Of a stretch of 64,000 bases of DNA, positions 30,963 to 42,240 are shown one piece after another. A model generated the notes under the pieces. That model searched no databases, had not been told where the DNA came from, and saw nothing but the letters and a program-made list of their open reading frames with translations. This DNA comes from Metellina segmentata (taxonomy: Eukaryota > Arthropoda > Arachnida > Araneae > Tetragnathidae): assembly GCA_947359465.1 (NCBI GenBank), contig OX375873.1:139063916-139127915 (forward strand), written 5' to 3'. How positions within the stretch are numbered: position 1 is the stretch's first letter; the number at the start of each line of letters is the position of its first letter. A program made the position numbers and the translations under genes.

Positions 30963-31653
30963 AAATGCCAGAATGAAGTTAAAGGTGTTGAAACAAAAGA
31001 AATGTGATTCAGAACAAAATGATTATGGTGCTGGAAAATTTTAATCTAGTGAATTTTAAGCATAGTAAGTGGTTTTTTTTGGTTTTTTCATTTTTCTCAA
31101 AATGTGTTTTTTTTTTATGCTTTGGTACACTTTTCTTAAATTCTATTGAAGCTACACTTTTCAAATTTTACACACTTGTTCAAACAAGTGTTTTTAATAA
31201 AAATACTCATTACTTTAAATTTAAATGCAGAACATATGGAAATATCACTAAAAAAAGTTTTAACAATTTTGTTATTTTTGAAATTTTTTTTTTAAAGAAT
31301 CTAATTTTATTTCTATAAGATTAAAATTAAAAATCCGTCTTATTATTTTCAAATGGGATATCTTTTGTTGCCAGGAAAATTTTGGAGACAATACTTGCAA
31401 TAGTTTTTGAGAAAAGTGTACCAAACTGGGATATTGTGAGAATTTTTTTTTTCAAACAACTAAAAAGTAAGTAGCTACAGAAAACAAAATTATGAAGGGA
31501 ATACATTTTGTTACAGTTAATTATAAAATGTAATGCGTATATTTTCAATAAAATGTTTTTAAAAGTTATATGGTTATTTTTAAATTGTATATGACTTGAC
31601 GAATGTGAGCTTAAAATTCATGCATTTAGTCTATCGAGGTGGTCCGTGTGCCC

Positions 31654-32573
31654 TTAAATTTGCTCTAAATTATTTTGATGATATAATTATATTTTCCCAA
31701 AATTATGAAGAACATCTGGATCGTTTAAAACTCATCTTTGAGATATGCGAAAAAGAAAACGTGAAGCTAAAGCTTTCAAAATGTAACTTTACGAAAACTA
31801 AAATCAATTTTTTGAGATATGAGATTGAGAATAGTACATACAAACCTAGTAACACTAACGTCGAAACCATCAAGAAACTTCAACCACCCAGAAACACTAA
31901 AGAGCTACAGAGGTTTCTTGGTAGTATAAACATCTACAGTAAATTCATTCCAGAATATGCAAAAATTCGAGCCCCACTGAACAACCTTCTTAAAAAAGAT
32001 GTAAAATATCAATGGTCAGAAGAATGTCAAGCCTCATTTAAAAAGCTCAAAGATATTTTAATTTCCAAGCCCGTGTTAAGTTTATTTAACCCGAATTACC
32101 CATGTCATTTGTACACTGATGCCTCACTAGAAGCAATTTCAGGAATTTTAAAACAAGAACATCCAGATGGTTCAATACACCCAGTTTCCTTCTATTCTAG
32201 AAAATTACGACCCTACGAGAAAAATTACGTGATCACAGAACTCGAGTGTTTGGAAATAATAGATTCCGTTCATAAATTTTACTGCTATCTTCATGGTAAT
32301 CACTTCACTATTTATACTGATCACGCTGCCCTGGTTTGGCTCAAAAATATCAAACACCCAACCGGTAGACTTTTTAGATGGTCGTTGAAACTATCAATGT
32401 ACAATTTTACAATTCATTACAAAAAGGGATTCACTAATGTAGAAGCCGAGATGCTAACTCGAAACTCCATAAGTAATCACATGAGTCCAAGAGCGCAGTT
32501 ATTGACTCATTCAGAGCACAAAGAAAGTCAGGAAAAGGACAACGTTTGCAATCTAAAATATAAAAAAAACTGA
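31654..32573 (+). pseudogene. Ty3/Gypsy reverse transcriptase (end) and RNase H
   Basis: Resumes at NYFDDIIIFSQ, containing the second and third catalytic Asp, then the RT thumb (RFLGSINIYSKFIPEYAKI). RNase H follows: CHLYTDASLEAISGIL (first Asp), ELECLEII (Glu), FTIYTDHAALVWL (Asp) and the HYKKGFTNVEAEMLTR end. The frame is intact to 32573. The 5' end is set by the TTAA insertion, not by a start codon. Confidence 0.93.
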
Positions 32574-33735
32574 TAATCTTTGGACGATTAAGAAACAAGG
32601 TTTAAATAAAGTTGTTGTCCCATTGTCTCTACGATCGAAGGTATTAGAGAAGACACATATTGAGTATGGACACCTAGGAGTGTCATCTATGTTAAATTTA
32701 TTATCGCCACAATATTATTGGCCTGGTATAGTAAATGATGTTCGGAATTATGTTCGACACTGTGAAGTTTGCCAATTAAATAAAAGGAAAAAAACAAAAG
32801 AAATATGGCCTTTTAGTGCCAGTTCCCACAAGCCATGAACCATTTGAGTTAATTTCAGTTGATACGGTTGGAGGATTAAGCTACTATGGCTCTCCTAAAA
32901 AATACTTGCATATTTTAATCTATCATGTAACAAGATACATTTGGACATTCCCTTCAAAAAGTGTGACATCAAATGCTTATATTAACTGTCTCAAACAGGT
33001 ATTTCAAATTCAAGCTCCAAAGCAAATTTTAAGTGACAGACATGCAGCCATTACGTCACCTAAATTTAAGCATTTCTTGAAAAAATACAACGTTACTCAA
33101 TTATTAACTTCTGCACAGACCCCAAACTAATGGTAAGGTTGAGCGCTTTAATCAAACCCTTATAACTAGGTTGAAATGTAAAATTAATGCTCAACCAAGT
33201 ACTACTCCTTGGACGCAATTACTGAAACAAGTCACGGAAGAGTACAACAACACTCCTCATTCGATTACTAAGTTCCCACCTACATTTTTAATGTATGGAA
33301 AATTTCCTCATGACCCTTTGGTAGAACCAAATTTGTACCCGCTTATTGAAAAAGCCCGAAAAATTGCCGAGGAAAAAACTAAAAAATTCCACGAGATTTC
33401 AAAAAAGAGATACGACACCCGTTTCATTAAAAGTGATTTTAAAATCGGAGACTCTGTAATGTATGAAGAATTTGTTTATCAAAATAGTCGAAAGTTAAAT
33501 CCGACTTTCACAGGACCATACGTTATCTTAAAGAAACTTTCTGACGTAAACTATGAGATCAACAGGCCTAACCCTCTCCACATAAAAGATTCTGAAATAG
33601 TACATTCGACAAGACAACGTCATTTTTACCCGGCATCTGATTACCAAATTGCGCCTATTCCAGTTGAGAAAAGTAAAATTCCCATTCGAGTTCCTAACAC
33701 CGCAAAAGTGTCTATTTCTAAGATACCTTTTCTTA
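32574..33735 (+). pseudogene. Ty3/Gypsy integrase, frameshifted
   Basis: The zinc-binding head has HIEYGHLG and CEVCQLNK (HHCC). The core has Asp in ISVDTVG, Asp in ILSDRHAAI and Glu in GKVERFNQTL. The C-terminal GPY/F module reads FTGPYVILKKLSDVNYEI. Two frameshifts break it, near 32815-32835 and at about 33122-33130, each inside the domain. At 33735 the frame is cut by a Harbinger-like insertion; the natural end seems to lie just past 36018. The enzyme would integrate element cDNA; this copy cannot. Confidence 0.9.
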
Positions 33736-34247
33736 AGCCGCGTCCACACCGGAGAAGCAGAGCAAAACATGGATGATTGATTAACCCCGGAGACAGGTTT
33801 GGTGAATCAATCTCTCTGGTTTTTCTGGTTTGACAGCTCGGACACAAAATGTTCCATGTGCTCGCGATCAATCTGGTTGGTTGTGTGTTGAAGTTAAACT
33901 GCAAACTTATTGTTTGAAGCAAATTGTTTTAATGTCTCGTTCTTTACGAAGTCGGCGCATAATCGCGAGTGCAGCGTATATTATCATTAAAGATTTATTA
34001 AAGAGAAATAGGAAGAAAAGTTCCCAAAAAAGGCGACATTGGTGATGGAAAAAAATTCTCAGGAGCCATAAGACTGAAAATGTATACGTCTTTTGCTCAC
34101 ACGCGGTAGAAATTACGCTTTTCCTACTGGGACACTTAATAAACCCTAAACTAATAGCCGCCTCGGAAAATAATCCACTTCATCGTTAACCTTGTACAAT
34201 TTTGAACAAACCGTGTTTTCAATCCCGCGACGGCGGCTGCGGCAACC

Positions 34248-34251
<4 letters not shown>

Positions 34252-34296
<45 letters not shown>
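34252..34296. repeat. (TA)n microsatellite
   Basis: About 22 TA units inside the Harbinger-like element. Confidence 0.98.
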
Positions 34297-34299
<3 letters not shown>

Positions 34300-34799
34300 T
34301 ATCCATACGTACTTGCAAAATTGATATTAGCAGATTATTTCCCTACAAAATAAAAATTTCTTACTGAATATTTCACTCATATGTTCCAACATATTGAATG
34401 TCTCTTTCAATTCGGCATTTTTCGGTAAAACGTATTAATATTGCAGTGCAACAATTTAAAATTTTCTTTAATTGCAAAAAAGTTTAAATACATTTTAAAT
34501 ATCCACCTCTTATTTATCTTAAACTAGCCACTGCGTGGTGATTGCTAAGAATTCCCATTTAGTTTGCGAAGCCTATTGGATAACAGCAATCATGGCATTG
34601 GTTTGCCTCACAAACCAAATGGAAATTCGTAGCCTTTTGGAATGGATTCCCAGCAAATTCTAATTTGATTTGCTTCGCAAACTAAATTATGAATATTATG
34701 AACTATGATTTGCTTCGCAAACAAACACCTCGGGCAACGCCGTAATGACCTCGTCATTGCCAAATTCGAATTTCGAAGAGATCCAATCGGCGTGACGTC

Positions 34800-35240
34800 A
34801 GAATCTCTTGCGAAAATATAAATATTTAATTGAAAAATTATTTATTAAAAGAAAATCAAATGGAAGGTAGAGATTTAGGGGTTTAGATTTTATTCAGATT
34901 TCAAATCTGTTGAAATTTTCATCTGTCTTTAACGATCCCGATTTTACAAAAAAGTACTTAACAATGCCAGTCAATATGTTTTTTTTATTTGTTTTGCTTT
35001 TCTTCGCTGTGAAATGGTTTGAGCGTAGGAAATGAAATCTGTGATATCTCGAATCAAACGAAAGTCATTCTTCACAGAAAGTGGCGTTCGTGTTGGAAAA
35101 AATATAAGTTTCAATTTAAAATTATTCATTTATCGAAAATCATATTTTTAGGTATAGATCTAATGTGAAATTTTCCTCAGATTTCATATCCGTTGAAAAT
35201 TGTACTCTATCTTTTACGATCAAGGAGATAAAAAAAAAGA
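34800..35240. repeat. Palindromic module P copies inside the Harbinger-like element
   Basis: Two successive reversed modules (34800-34960 and 35085-35240) contain AATATTTAATTGAAAAATTA, a GATTTCAAATCTGTTGAAAT block and TTTAACGATCCCG. They match module P of the dimer element at 62316-62565. Confidence 0.65.
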
Positions 35241-35444
35241 ACTACATAACTAAAGTTAAAACTTTAGTCTGCTGACAAATCTTTCTCCGCAAAATGAAAT
35301 CGGAAAAAATACATTTAGAATCTGCTAACTTTTTATGCAACTTTTATTCCAAAGAAGACAATAATAATTAAATTACAATAAATTATTTTTTAAATGTTTT
35401 AGATTGAATTTTAAAATTAAGGCTGGACACAAAAATTGCAAAAA

Positions 35445-35545
35445 CTTTGGACTACCCGTGTGCCAAATTTCATTATTGTAAGTGCAATAGATTCGTCCGG
35501 ACATTGCGTAGTGGAGGTCGGACACTTCATTTTATAATAGCAGAG
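35445..35545 (-). repeat. Dispersed repeat R1, reversed copy
   Basis: In reverse complement it reads CTATTATAAAATGAAGTG, CGGACGAATCTATTGCACTT and ATGAAATTTGGCACACGGGT, matching 26820-26925. Confidence 0.7.
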
Positions 35546-36018
35546 ATTCGACGTGCAAAGTTCCCCAAGACCACTAATATAGACCATCTAAATACACATG
35601 GATGGACACATCAATTTTGACACTAATATGGGCAGATTACATTTTCACAACTAAGTTTTAATCGTCAACTATGTATAGCAAAACACACAATGCTTACAAA
35701 TAGACTACTTAAATAATAGTATCACTTTACAATCCGAAGAAATATAAATATTTCTATGTTCCGATCCCCGACCCGTTTCTTAACGATGACCCCGGTGATT
35801 GATTGAACGTCGAGCAAGGGAACGAAAAAACGCCGTCCAAATAGAGCGAGCACGATCACTTGCTTTCCTTTGATGTACCGACTAGAAGCGGATCATTTTG
35901 CTCGTGCTCAAAATGTTCGTTCACCGTCTACACTGAACGAGCTGCCAATCAAGCCTGCCTCCGGGGTTAATCAATCATCCATGTTTTGCTCTGCTTCTCC
36001 GGTGTGGACGCGGCTTTA

Positions 36019-36104
36019 GAGCACACAACACCGCAAAAAAAGTTGACCCGCCTCCAACACAGGGTCTCTTCGCTTTCATCAGACCACGTGGGTGTCCCTC
36101 TTAA
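36019..36104 (+). pseudogene. Ty3/Gypsy pol, C-terminal end
   Basis: When the TTA-flanked insert is skipped, the integrase frame continues from 33735 into 36019 and closes at the TAA 36102-36104 after ~28 codons. The restored end is inferred from the clean target duplication. Confidence 0.55.
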
Positions 36105-36260
36105 ACTGACCACACAGTCCCCGTCGAGTCTGCATTTACACACGCGCCTTCCAATTATTTTTTATGTTTTACATTGTCGATTGAAACGATTTGTAATTTA
36201 AATGTGAAAGAAAATTTTTGTAGTTAATTTGATTTTTTCATCTTGAAGGAAAATATAACA
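36019..36260 (+). repeat. Gypsy 3' region, duplicate copy 1
   Basis: GAGCACACAACACCGCAAAA through CACACGCGCCTTCCAAT and ATCTTGAAGGAAAATATAAC recurs almost unchanged at 36518-36758, an offset of 499 bases. An 80-bp class tandem repeat (ATAACACTGATCTGATACAG at 36254 and 36331) lies between. Confidence 0.9.
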
Positions 36261-36517
36261 CTGATCTGATACAGGAAAATATACACAGAAAGAAACCTGT
36301 TCTTAAGTTCCCAAGGAAAACTGATCTGATATAACACTGATCTGATACAGGAAAATATACACAGAAAGATACCTGTTCTTAAGTTCCCAAGGAAAAACCA
36401 AGCCACTCTCTTTCACCTCCTGTTGAAAGATAGCTTAACGACCTCTGATTTACGACTTACTTCACTTCGGACACACAAGTTGAACAAAACGACCCCACCA
36501 TGGAACCCCTCCTCTAA

Positions 36518-36758
36518 GAGCACACAACACCGCAAAAAAAGTTGAACCGCCTCCAACACAGGGTCTCTTCGCTTTCATCAGACCACGTGGGTGTCCCTCT
36601 TAAACTGACCACACAGTCCCCGTCGAGTCTGCATTTACACACGCGCCTTCCAATGATTTTTTATGTTTTACACTGTCGATTGAAACGATTTGTAATTTAA
36701 ATGTGAAAGAAAATTTTTGTAGTTAATTTGATTTTTTCATCTTGAAGGAAAATATAAC
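36518..36758 (+). repeat. Gypsy 3' region, duplicate copy 2
   Basis: Second copy of 36019-36260 with a handful of substitutions. It is preceded by sequence unlike the pol end, so the duplication occurred after the element inserted or reflects terminal-repeat debris. Confidence 0.9.
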
Positions 36759-37879
36759 ACTGATAATGGATAATGATCATGTAAATAATTCTATTACATG
36801 ATGCATGAAATGTGTTTAATTGAAAATGAATAATCTGTCGAACGTTGTATAAATAATTATTTTCGTGTTGAATAATGTTTAGTATGTACAGTGATTTTTT
36901 TTGAATAGCTATCATTGCTTATTGAATTGTTTTAGTGTGTTAATAATGGATGAACCAGCTAAAGTTTTTATTTTGTATATTTGTAAAATGTCCTAATATT
37001 TCTACTCCATGATATGGAAAGTTTTTAGGGTAGTCCCTTTACATTTTTATCGTACGAGGACACTTTGATGAAAAACTGTTTTCCTCAACATTCCAGTCTC
37101 TCATTACGTAGATTTAGTTTTTATCTTTGTACTTACTGATAATGAAAGGGTTACGAATACTCGAACTCTACAAACACTGATCACGAAACACGGTATTTGA
37201 AGTTAAGAATGATTATAGAAAATTTCATTACTATGCAACAAGAAATACATTTTCAATTGTTCAGGATTCTTGATGTAAATTAGTAATTTGAAATGAGTAT
37301 AGTTACTCCTTTAGAGATATACGGAGCTCATTTCTAACTTACTTACAGTAACGCTCTCCTAGGTATTGACACCACTGACATGTCAGTACTATTACAGAGA
37401 AGTCGTCCCAATTGAATATCCAATTCCTGAGATTTTTTTTGTTCATCTTCTTTATTACTCTCTTTGTCACGTTAATTTTATAGATGTAGAATGAGAAGCG
37501 CATGAGCTTTTAAGAGTTTTAATCTACACATTGAATGTAGAAATTGTCTAATGTTGTGACTATGATGTGGTATACGGTTCATCCCCAAAAATTGTATTAC
37601 TGTGTATTTCTTTTGACATCATGTATAAAAATCTTACTCAAAATTGTGTGTGTAAGATGTTTGATTTCTGTTTTGGTAACCGAAAAACTTTAAAATTGTC
37701 ATTAAGTAGAGGAAAAATGGAAGCTTTTATGAAGGTGTTTGGATAAATTTTGAAGTCTTTACACTAGATGTCTTTTACTTTCATTAACCATTATCGGTTA
37801 TTACCATATATCGGAATTATTCCTATTACTGCTATTATTCTTAAGAAAATAAAATATTTATTTACGTTGATTGTTTTGT
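36759..37879. other. AT-rich DNA, no feature recognised
   Basis: No gene and no clear Gypsy 3' LTR were found here. Confidence 0.4.
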
Positions 37880-38075
37880 TTGGGGAGCTTTCGCTCACAA
37901 GGACCCCATTTGCAAAACAGTGCAGAATAATATCAAGTAAATGGATGTACACGCAAGGATAACTTAACAACAGAAGAGAGATACGCCCCGGAGTGAATCG
38001 AAAGTGAGTCGCCCACAACTCGCAGGCTGCTAACGTAGTGGTCTAACGCACTGAGCCTTGGTGACTCCATTATAT
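37880..38075 (-). mobile_element. SINE-B-like copy, minus orientation
   Basis: At the right end the reverse complement reads CAAGGCTCAGTGCGTTAGAC, a tRNA-like A box, then GCAGCCTGCGAGTTGTGGGC as an eroded B region. A tandem array related to 26096-26340 follows at 38085-38260. Confidence 0.55.
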
Positions 38076-38260
38076 TTATGGAATAGCCTTATTGATTTCG
38101 TACTCACAATGCAGCCATAATCAATACGAATTGAAAATAATCCGTAATTGACGTCTTATTAATGATTTCGTACTTATTTCTAATCCAACTATTATTGTCA
38201 CGAAGATATATGAAATCGTCTCTTACTGTAGTACAGATTTGCTTTATTAAAGTGAATTCT

Positions 38261-39067
38261 AGTTATATCTTAATTTTATTCATATTGATAAGGAAATTAT
38301 GTTTCTAGCAAATCGCCAAAGCTGAAAGTTGCTAAGTAAAATACGTTTTAAAATAAATGGAAGTATGAGACTTTTGTTTCAGTCATTAAAAATGACTTTT
38401 TACCATATTTATATTTAATTTAAACCATAAATATATATTTTACCACAAATACCCTAATATTACCAGGAATATATTTTAGCTAATCCAATTATTTTAGAGC
38501 AATGTGCAAAATAATACTATTAACAAATTTCTTTTGTTTCCTAAAAAAATTAAATATTATTTTAATCATTCAAAAATATTTGCTTTAGCCTAGAACCCTA
38601 TTTATATCAAAGAAGGCAATTACATTGCAATAAATGAAATGAAAAATTTAAACATAATCCAACAAATTTTCCTTTAAAACCCAAGCATTAGGAAAACGAG
38701 GTCGACGATGAATAATTTTACGTGAAAATAATCTTTCTTACGAAAGAGCTTATGCTTTGTTTCCTTTTTTTTATCCGCATCCAAAATAAGTTTAAATAAA
38801 GACTTCATTCCGAGAAAAATGAGTGCAGATGTTTGGAAAATTAATGACAGCAAGAAAAACAAATAGGAAATAAATTTTCTTTCCGATCTCAGTCATTAAT
38901 TATTTAACTTTCTCTAATTAATGAGCTGATTTTTACTTTGTGGCGATGGAAAGAAATATTTAATATTTTTGCTGTTTACAAGTAACAATTTTGAGTATTA
39001 TTCCACAAGAAGAACGCATTTTAAACACTTGGTTTATCTTATATTTCTTCAACTCCTGTTTATTAAG
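38261..39067. other. AT-rich DNA, no feature recognised
   Basis: No coding signal that I can support; short frames have no motif. Confidence 0.4.
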
Positions 39068-39275
39068 GGGACAGTCTTAGCTCTGTGGGTATGTCCACTG
39101 CGCTAGTAACCGTCGAATAGTAGGCTGAGCAAGTTCGTTTAGTAAGGTGCATTACTCATTGTCTATAAAACTTTCATTGTGAGTGTCTATTAATTGGTAA
39201 TGTATGTCGTATCTGGAGCACCATGGACAAACATGACCCTTACGTCATAAAACCTCCAAAATCAACCAACCTAAT
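39068..39275 (+). mobile_element. SINE-B copy, plus orientation
   Basis: The head GTCTTAGCTCTGTGGGTATG (A-box-like) and AGCAAGTTCG are followed at the far end by GACCCTTACGTCATAAAACC, the family-B core terminus. Confidence 0.6.
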
Positions 39276-39477
39276 TATTAAGTCTGCTTGAATAATCGAG
39301 TACTTGTGTAGTAAAATAAAAAAACCTAGGGCAAATTCAAAATTCAGTAGAACGCTATCCTGTAACACTTGCCAAATTATTCCTACGATTCAGCAGAAAA
39401 GAATTCCACATACTTGAAGCCTACTACACACAGCGGTTGAAATTCGCCAGGTGTTGTCCCCTATTTGTGGGTAGTTG

Positions 39478-39853
39478 TAATGTGGGTAACGTCACACTGG
39501 AGCAACACAACGGGTCATTTGCGACGGTCCGGGATCCATCGCGAGGGGAAAGATATGATGACATCACCTCGTCATTTTCAACTATGGTCAAATGACGAGG
39601 TTAACACCTCAGCTGGCGTCCCTCTCTCCAAACTTCTACAATATGTCAATATGAGAAAGGTATATTAATTAACGTCTCAATGGAGCAATACAACTACTGG
39701 CACCCAACTTTCCAAACTTACATACCACGCCAATACGAGTACATTTTTAACGTGCACCAGCCCCCTTTGTACACGAATGTCTTGGGCTCGATTCCAACTC
39801 TCAACCCTCCGGCTGCAAATCCGTTACTCTTCCAACCGGTCTACTGCGGGGAA
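39478..39853 (-). mobile_element. Two SINE-A copies, partly overlapping, minus orientation
   Basis: The first part (39478-39622) has ACGTCACACTGGAGCAACAC, ACGGTCCGGGATCCATCGC and TATGGTCAAATGACGAGG. After ~30 bases a second start (AACGTCTCAATGGAGCAATA, 39673) jumps to the head-proximal half, with CTTTGTACACGAATGTC and TCGATTCCAACTCTCAACCC. One copy interrupted another or an internal duplication occurred. Confidence 0.7.
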
Positions 39854-40519
39854 ATAATCCTCTACAATGTGGAGGAGGAGAGAGCATTTAGGTTTTCACT
39901 TACATGTTGTCCACGTCATGAGCAGCGGGAATTTGAAGCCACACAGAGCTGTGGAAAGAATGTAATTAACGTCCAAGGGCCACAAAAAGTAATTCGAGTG
40001 GAAGATATTAATCTCGTCCCGAAATGACATTCAATTACTCACTCAAGCGAAAAAGACCGTCTCTAAGTTGATGGCATGAAGCTATCGCTTTACTGGCGGA
40101 TACGTCGAGATTTTCGCTCAAGGAAAGGGAAAATTGTTTGACCTCGAAGCCAGGTTGGCGTGACTAACACGATCATAAAAGGGCCGGCCGGAAAGATGAT
40201 GGGATAATTTCGCACAAAAACCTTCCGGGATAATTTTCGGAGCACCGTAGCAAAGAAAGTTCCCCTTTCACTTAAGTTTGTGCAATATCAAATACTAGAC
40301 GGCTTCCACTTACACATAGGGATTGTCACATATAGAATACTTACCATCATTAAATGCGTTGTGTGCGACCTATTACTGAAGATTGGGGTACGAAAATATT
40401 TACTATCATGCACAATAGATGTTATTAAAGTAGGTATTCCGGATATCCATTTTATAGGCATTTCGGTCACCAAAGGAGTGTTCGGAAAGTAAGCCTTTGT
40501 TATTCAATCCTGAAGAGAG

Positions 40520-40606
40520 TTCCTTGGGTTTTATGGCACAGAAGCCATACTTGGCTGTGCTGCGCCAAATACAAGTCAGACAGTGTCAAGTAATGGTCAT
40601 ACGTCA
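40520..40606 (-). repeat. SINE-B core, interrupted by solo LTR
   Basis: GGGTTTTATGGCACAGAAGC and TACTTGGCTGTGCTGCGCC match the family core. The LTR 40607-41513 is inserted at its end with duplication of GTCA. Confidence 0.65.
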
Positions 40607-41517
40607 TGTAACGTCTTGGGGATGGAAGCGTCGTCTACTAGATGAGATCGTTCGCAGTGGTCTCGATTAATATATTTTTAGTTACATAAAAGAATAACCT
40701 TAACGGATTTTGGTAGGTAGCGTATACAGGTTCGGTGAGTCTAGGTAATAGATCTTTACCGAATAGGGTGAATTGTCCTCGACCTCGGGACTCCAATTGG
40801 ACGATCCGGCTCGGGTGAGCCCTTCGCCAGACTTTACTCGGGTGAGTAAATGTTTCTAGCTCGGGTGAGCTTCTCCAAAAGTTCTCGCACGCGCGTACGC
40901 AAAACAGCACAACAGCAGCTCCCTCACGTCTGATAGACGGAATCCCAGTTTGGGCAGTTGGTTCTGAGTCCACGAACAGCTGTCGCGGCACGTCTCCAGA
41001 GAACGGGGTATCGGAAACCGTGAACGGTTTCACTTCAGCCGGATCAGTTTGATCCCTCGGGTCTGTTGACCTCTTCCTTCACCAGTTTTCTCCCGTCTCT
41101 CACGACTCCGAAAGTTCCAGAGGGTTGTTGCCCCCCTTCGTTTCATTCGACACACTTGTCCTTTCGCTGTTGGCTGGTTCAAAATCGGGCTGTCCATTGG
41201 AGGTTAATTTTCCCCTTTCGCCGGTAGCTTCATTAGCGTACGGCGGCATGAACAAAAAGTTTCCGCGGTCTCTTCTGATCATGTGGAAGCAGCGGAAATG
41301 AACTTCTGCCCCTACGTCTGGTCGGCATCGCGACAAAGACACTTCGCTTCCTCCTGTTGAAACTAAATACCTCGACCCACCGTCAGCTCGTTAACTATCG
41401 CGGTCTGGGTTCATACGCGGCGTGACCTCTCAGCATCTGGCTTGACCTCTCGATATCTAAGCTTTCCCTCCGTTCAACTTTTCCGCGGAGCGCTTGCTTT
41501 TGCCCTCGTCACAGTCA
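40603..41517 (-). mobile_element. Solo LTR copy 1 (Gypsy type), minus orientation
   Basis: The 907-bp LTR (40607-41513) is flanked by GTCA at 40603-40606 and 41514-41517. On the minus strand it begins TGTGACGAGGGC and ends ACGTTACA, short inverted LTR ends. It aligns along its length, in opposite orientation, with the LTR at 44045-45022. No internal region is attached, so it arose by LTR-LTR recombination. Frames on either strand (40638-41033, 41100-41342) are not genes. Confidence 0.9.
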
Positions 41518-41554
41518 TATTACATATTTTTAAAATTTAATTTCTATTTTGTTA

Positions 41555-41783
41555 ATCGAATTTACTGTCACTATCTCGCCAAGTGATTTCACGAAGATCT
41601 CATCCATCAAGATCAGACTAATATTGCTATTGATGAGATTGATCGTCACCACCATATTGCCCATTTACTGATAATTCTATCTAGATTGGGTCAGTTTTCT
41701 TCAAATGATATCTGGTAAATCAAGATCTGGTCAGCTACTATAAGGACTAAATATCCCGTCGAGACAACTATCAGGAGGGTTAA
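41555..41783. mobile_element. MITE family M, copy 4
   Basis: Right end GGAGGGTTAA (TTAA at 41780-41783). Internal GATCTCATCCATCAAGATC, TGGGTCAGTTTTCTTC, ATCAAGATCTGGTCAG and CCCGTCGAGACAACT modules match the family. The left end is uncertain. Confidence 0.6.
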
Positions 41784-41817
41784 AACTTCAATTTGTGTTT
41801 TTGAAAGTACAGCCACT

Positions 41818-41998
41818 TTAACCTTCAAGATTTGACCACTTTTGCAATCGACGAGAACTCTTGTCATCACGATATTGCTAGTATTTAGATGATGACGAGA
41901 TCAAGATCTGGTTAGTTTCCTTTTAATGTCCATCTAGATCTTTGTCAGTTTTACTAATGATGAGACACATCTTCGAGAGAACCATAAAGAGGTAAGTG
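41818..41998. mobile_element. MITE family M, copy 5
   Basis: The left end is TTAACCTTCAAG (TTAA at 41818-41821). The interior has ATCGACGAGAACTCTTGTC, GATGATGACGAGATCAAGAT and CTGGTTAGTTTCC. The right end is eroded and runs into a SINE-A copy. Confidence 0.6.
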
Positions 41999-42240
41999 TT
42001 TAAATCAATGTCACACTGAAGCAACGCAACGGGCCATTGACGACGGTCCGGAATCAATACAGAAGATAAGGATCGAAGACAAAAAAAGTATTTTTAAACC
42101 ACGGTCAGATGACGGTGCAGCACTTAAGCTGGCAATCCACTCTCCAAACTTACACACTGCACTGACGCGAGGACATTGAATGCCACAACGGATTAACATG
42201 CACTAGTCCACTTTCTACACGACGCACAGTGTGTGATTTT
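41999..42240 (-). mobile_element. SINE-A copy, minus orientation
   Basis: ATGTCACACTGAAGCAACGC, TTGACGACGGTCCGGAATC and AACCACGGTCAGATGACG are followed by the TTAACATGCACTAGTCCAC block. The tRNA head is missing or eroded at the right. Confidence 0.7.

Larger units (their letters stand above)
30330..31657. mobile_element. piggyBac-like element inserted in Gypsy RT
   Basis: TTAA at 30330-30333 and 31654-31657 flanks a 1320-bp insert (30334-31653). The insert begins GGGCACAAG and ends, in reverse complement, GGGCACACG. Removing the insert with one TTAA joins the RT codons for IK and FALNYFDD in frame, which proves the insertion. TTAA duplication and short inverted ends fit piggyBac. No piggyBac transposase was seen, only a 48-residue frame at 30816-30962, so the copy is non-autonomous or gutted. 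Confidence 0.88.
33733..36018. mobile_element. PIF/Harbinger-like element inserted in Gypsy pol
   Basis: TTA at 33733-33735 and 36016-36018 flanks a 2280-bp insert. The ends are ~60-bp inverted repeats, nearly perfect: AGCCGCGTCCACACCGGAGA on the left and its complement at 36015 on the right, extending to TGATTGATTAACCCCGGAG. A 3-bp TTA duplication is the Harbinger signature. The interior has only a short frame near 33932-34045 (RSLRSRRIIASAAYIIIKDL) that faintly resembles a Harbinger nuclease start. The rest is (TA)n, palindromic modules and dispersed repeat R1. Removing it restores an in-frame Gypsy pol end. Confidence 0.82.

Noticed and set aside
40638..41342. Minus-strand genes of 131 and 80 codons
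   Set aside because: They fall inside the solo LTR 40607-41513; the second LTR copy does not preserve the frames.
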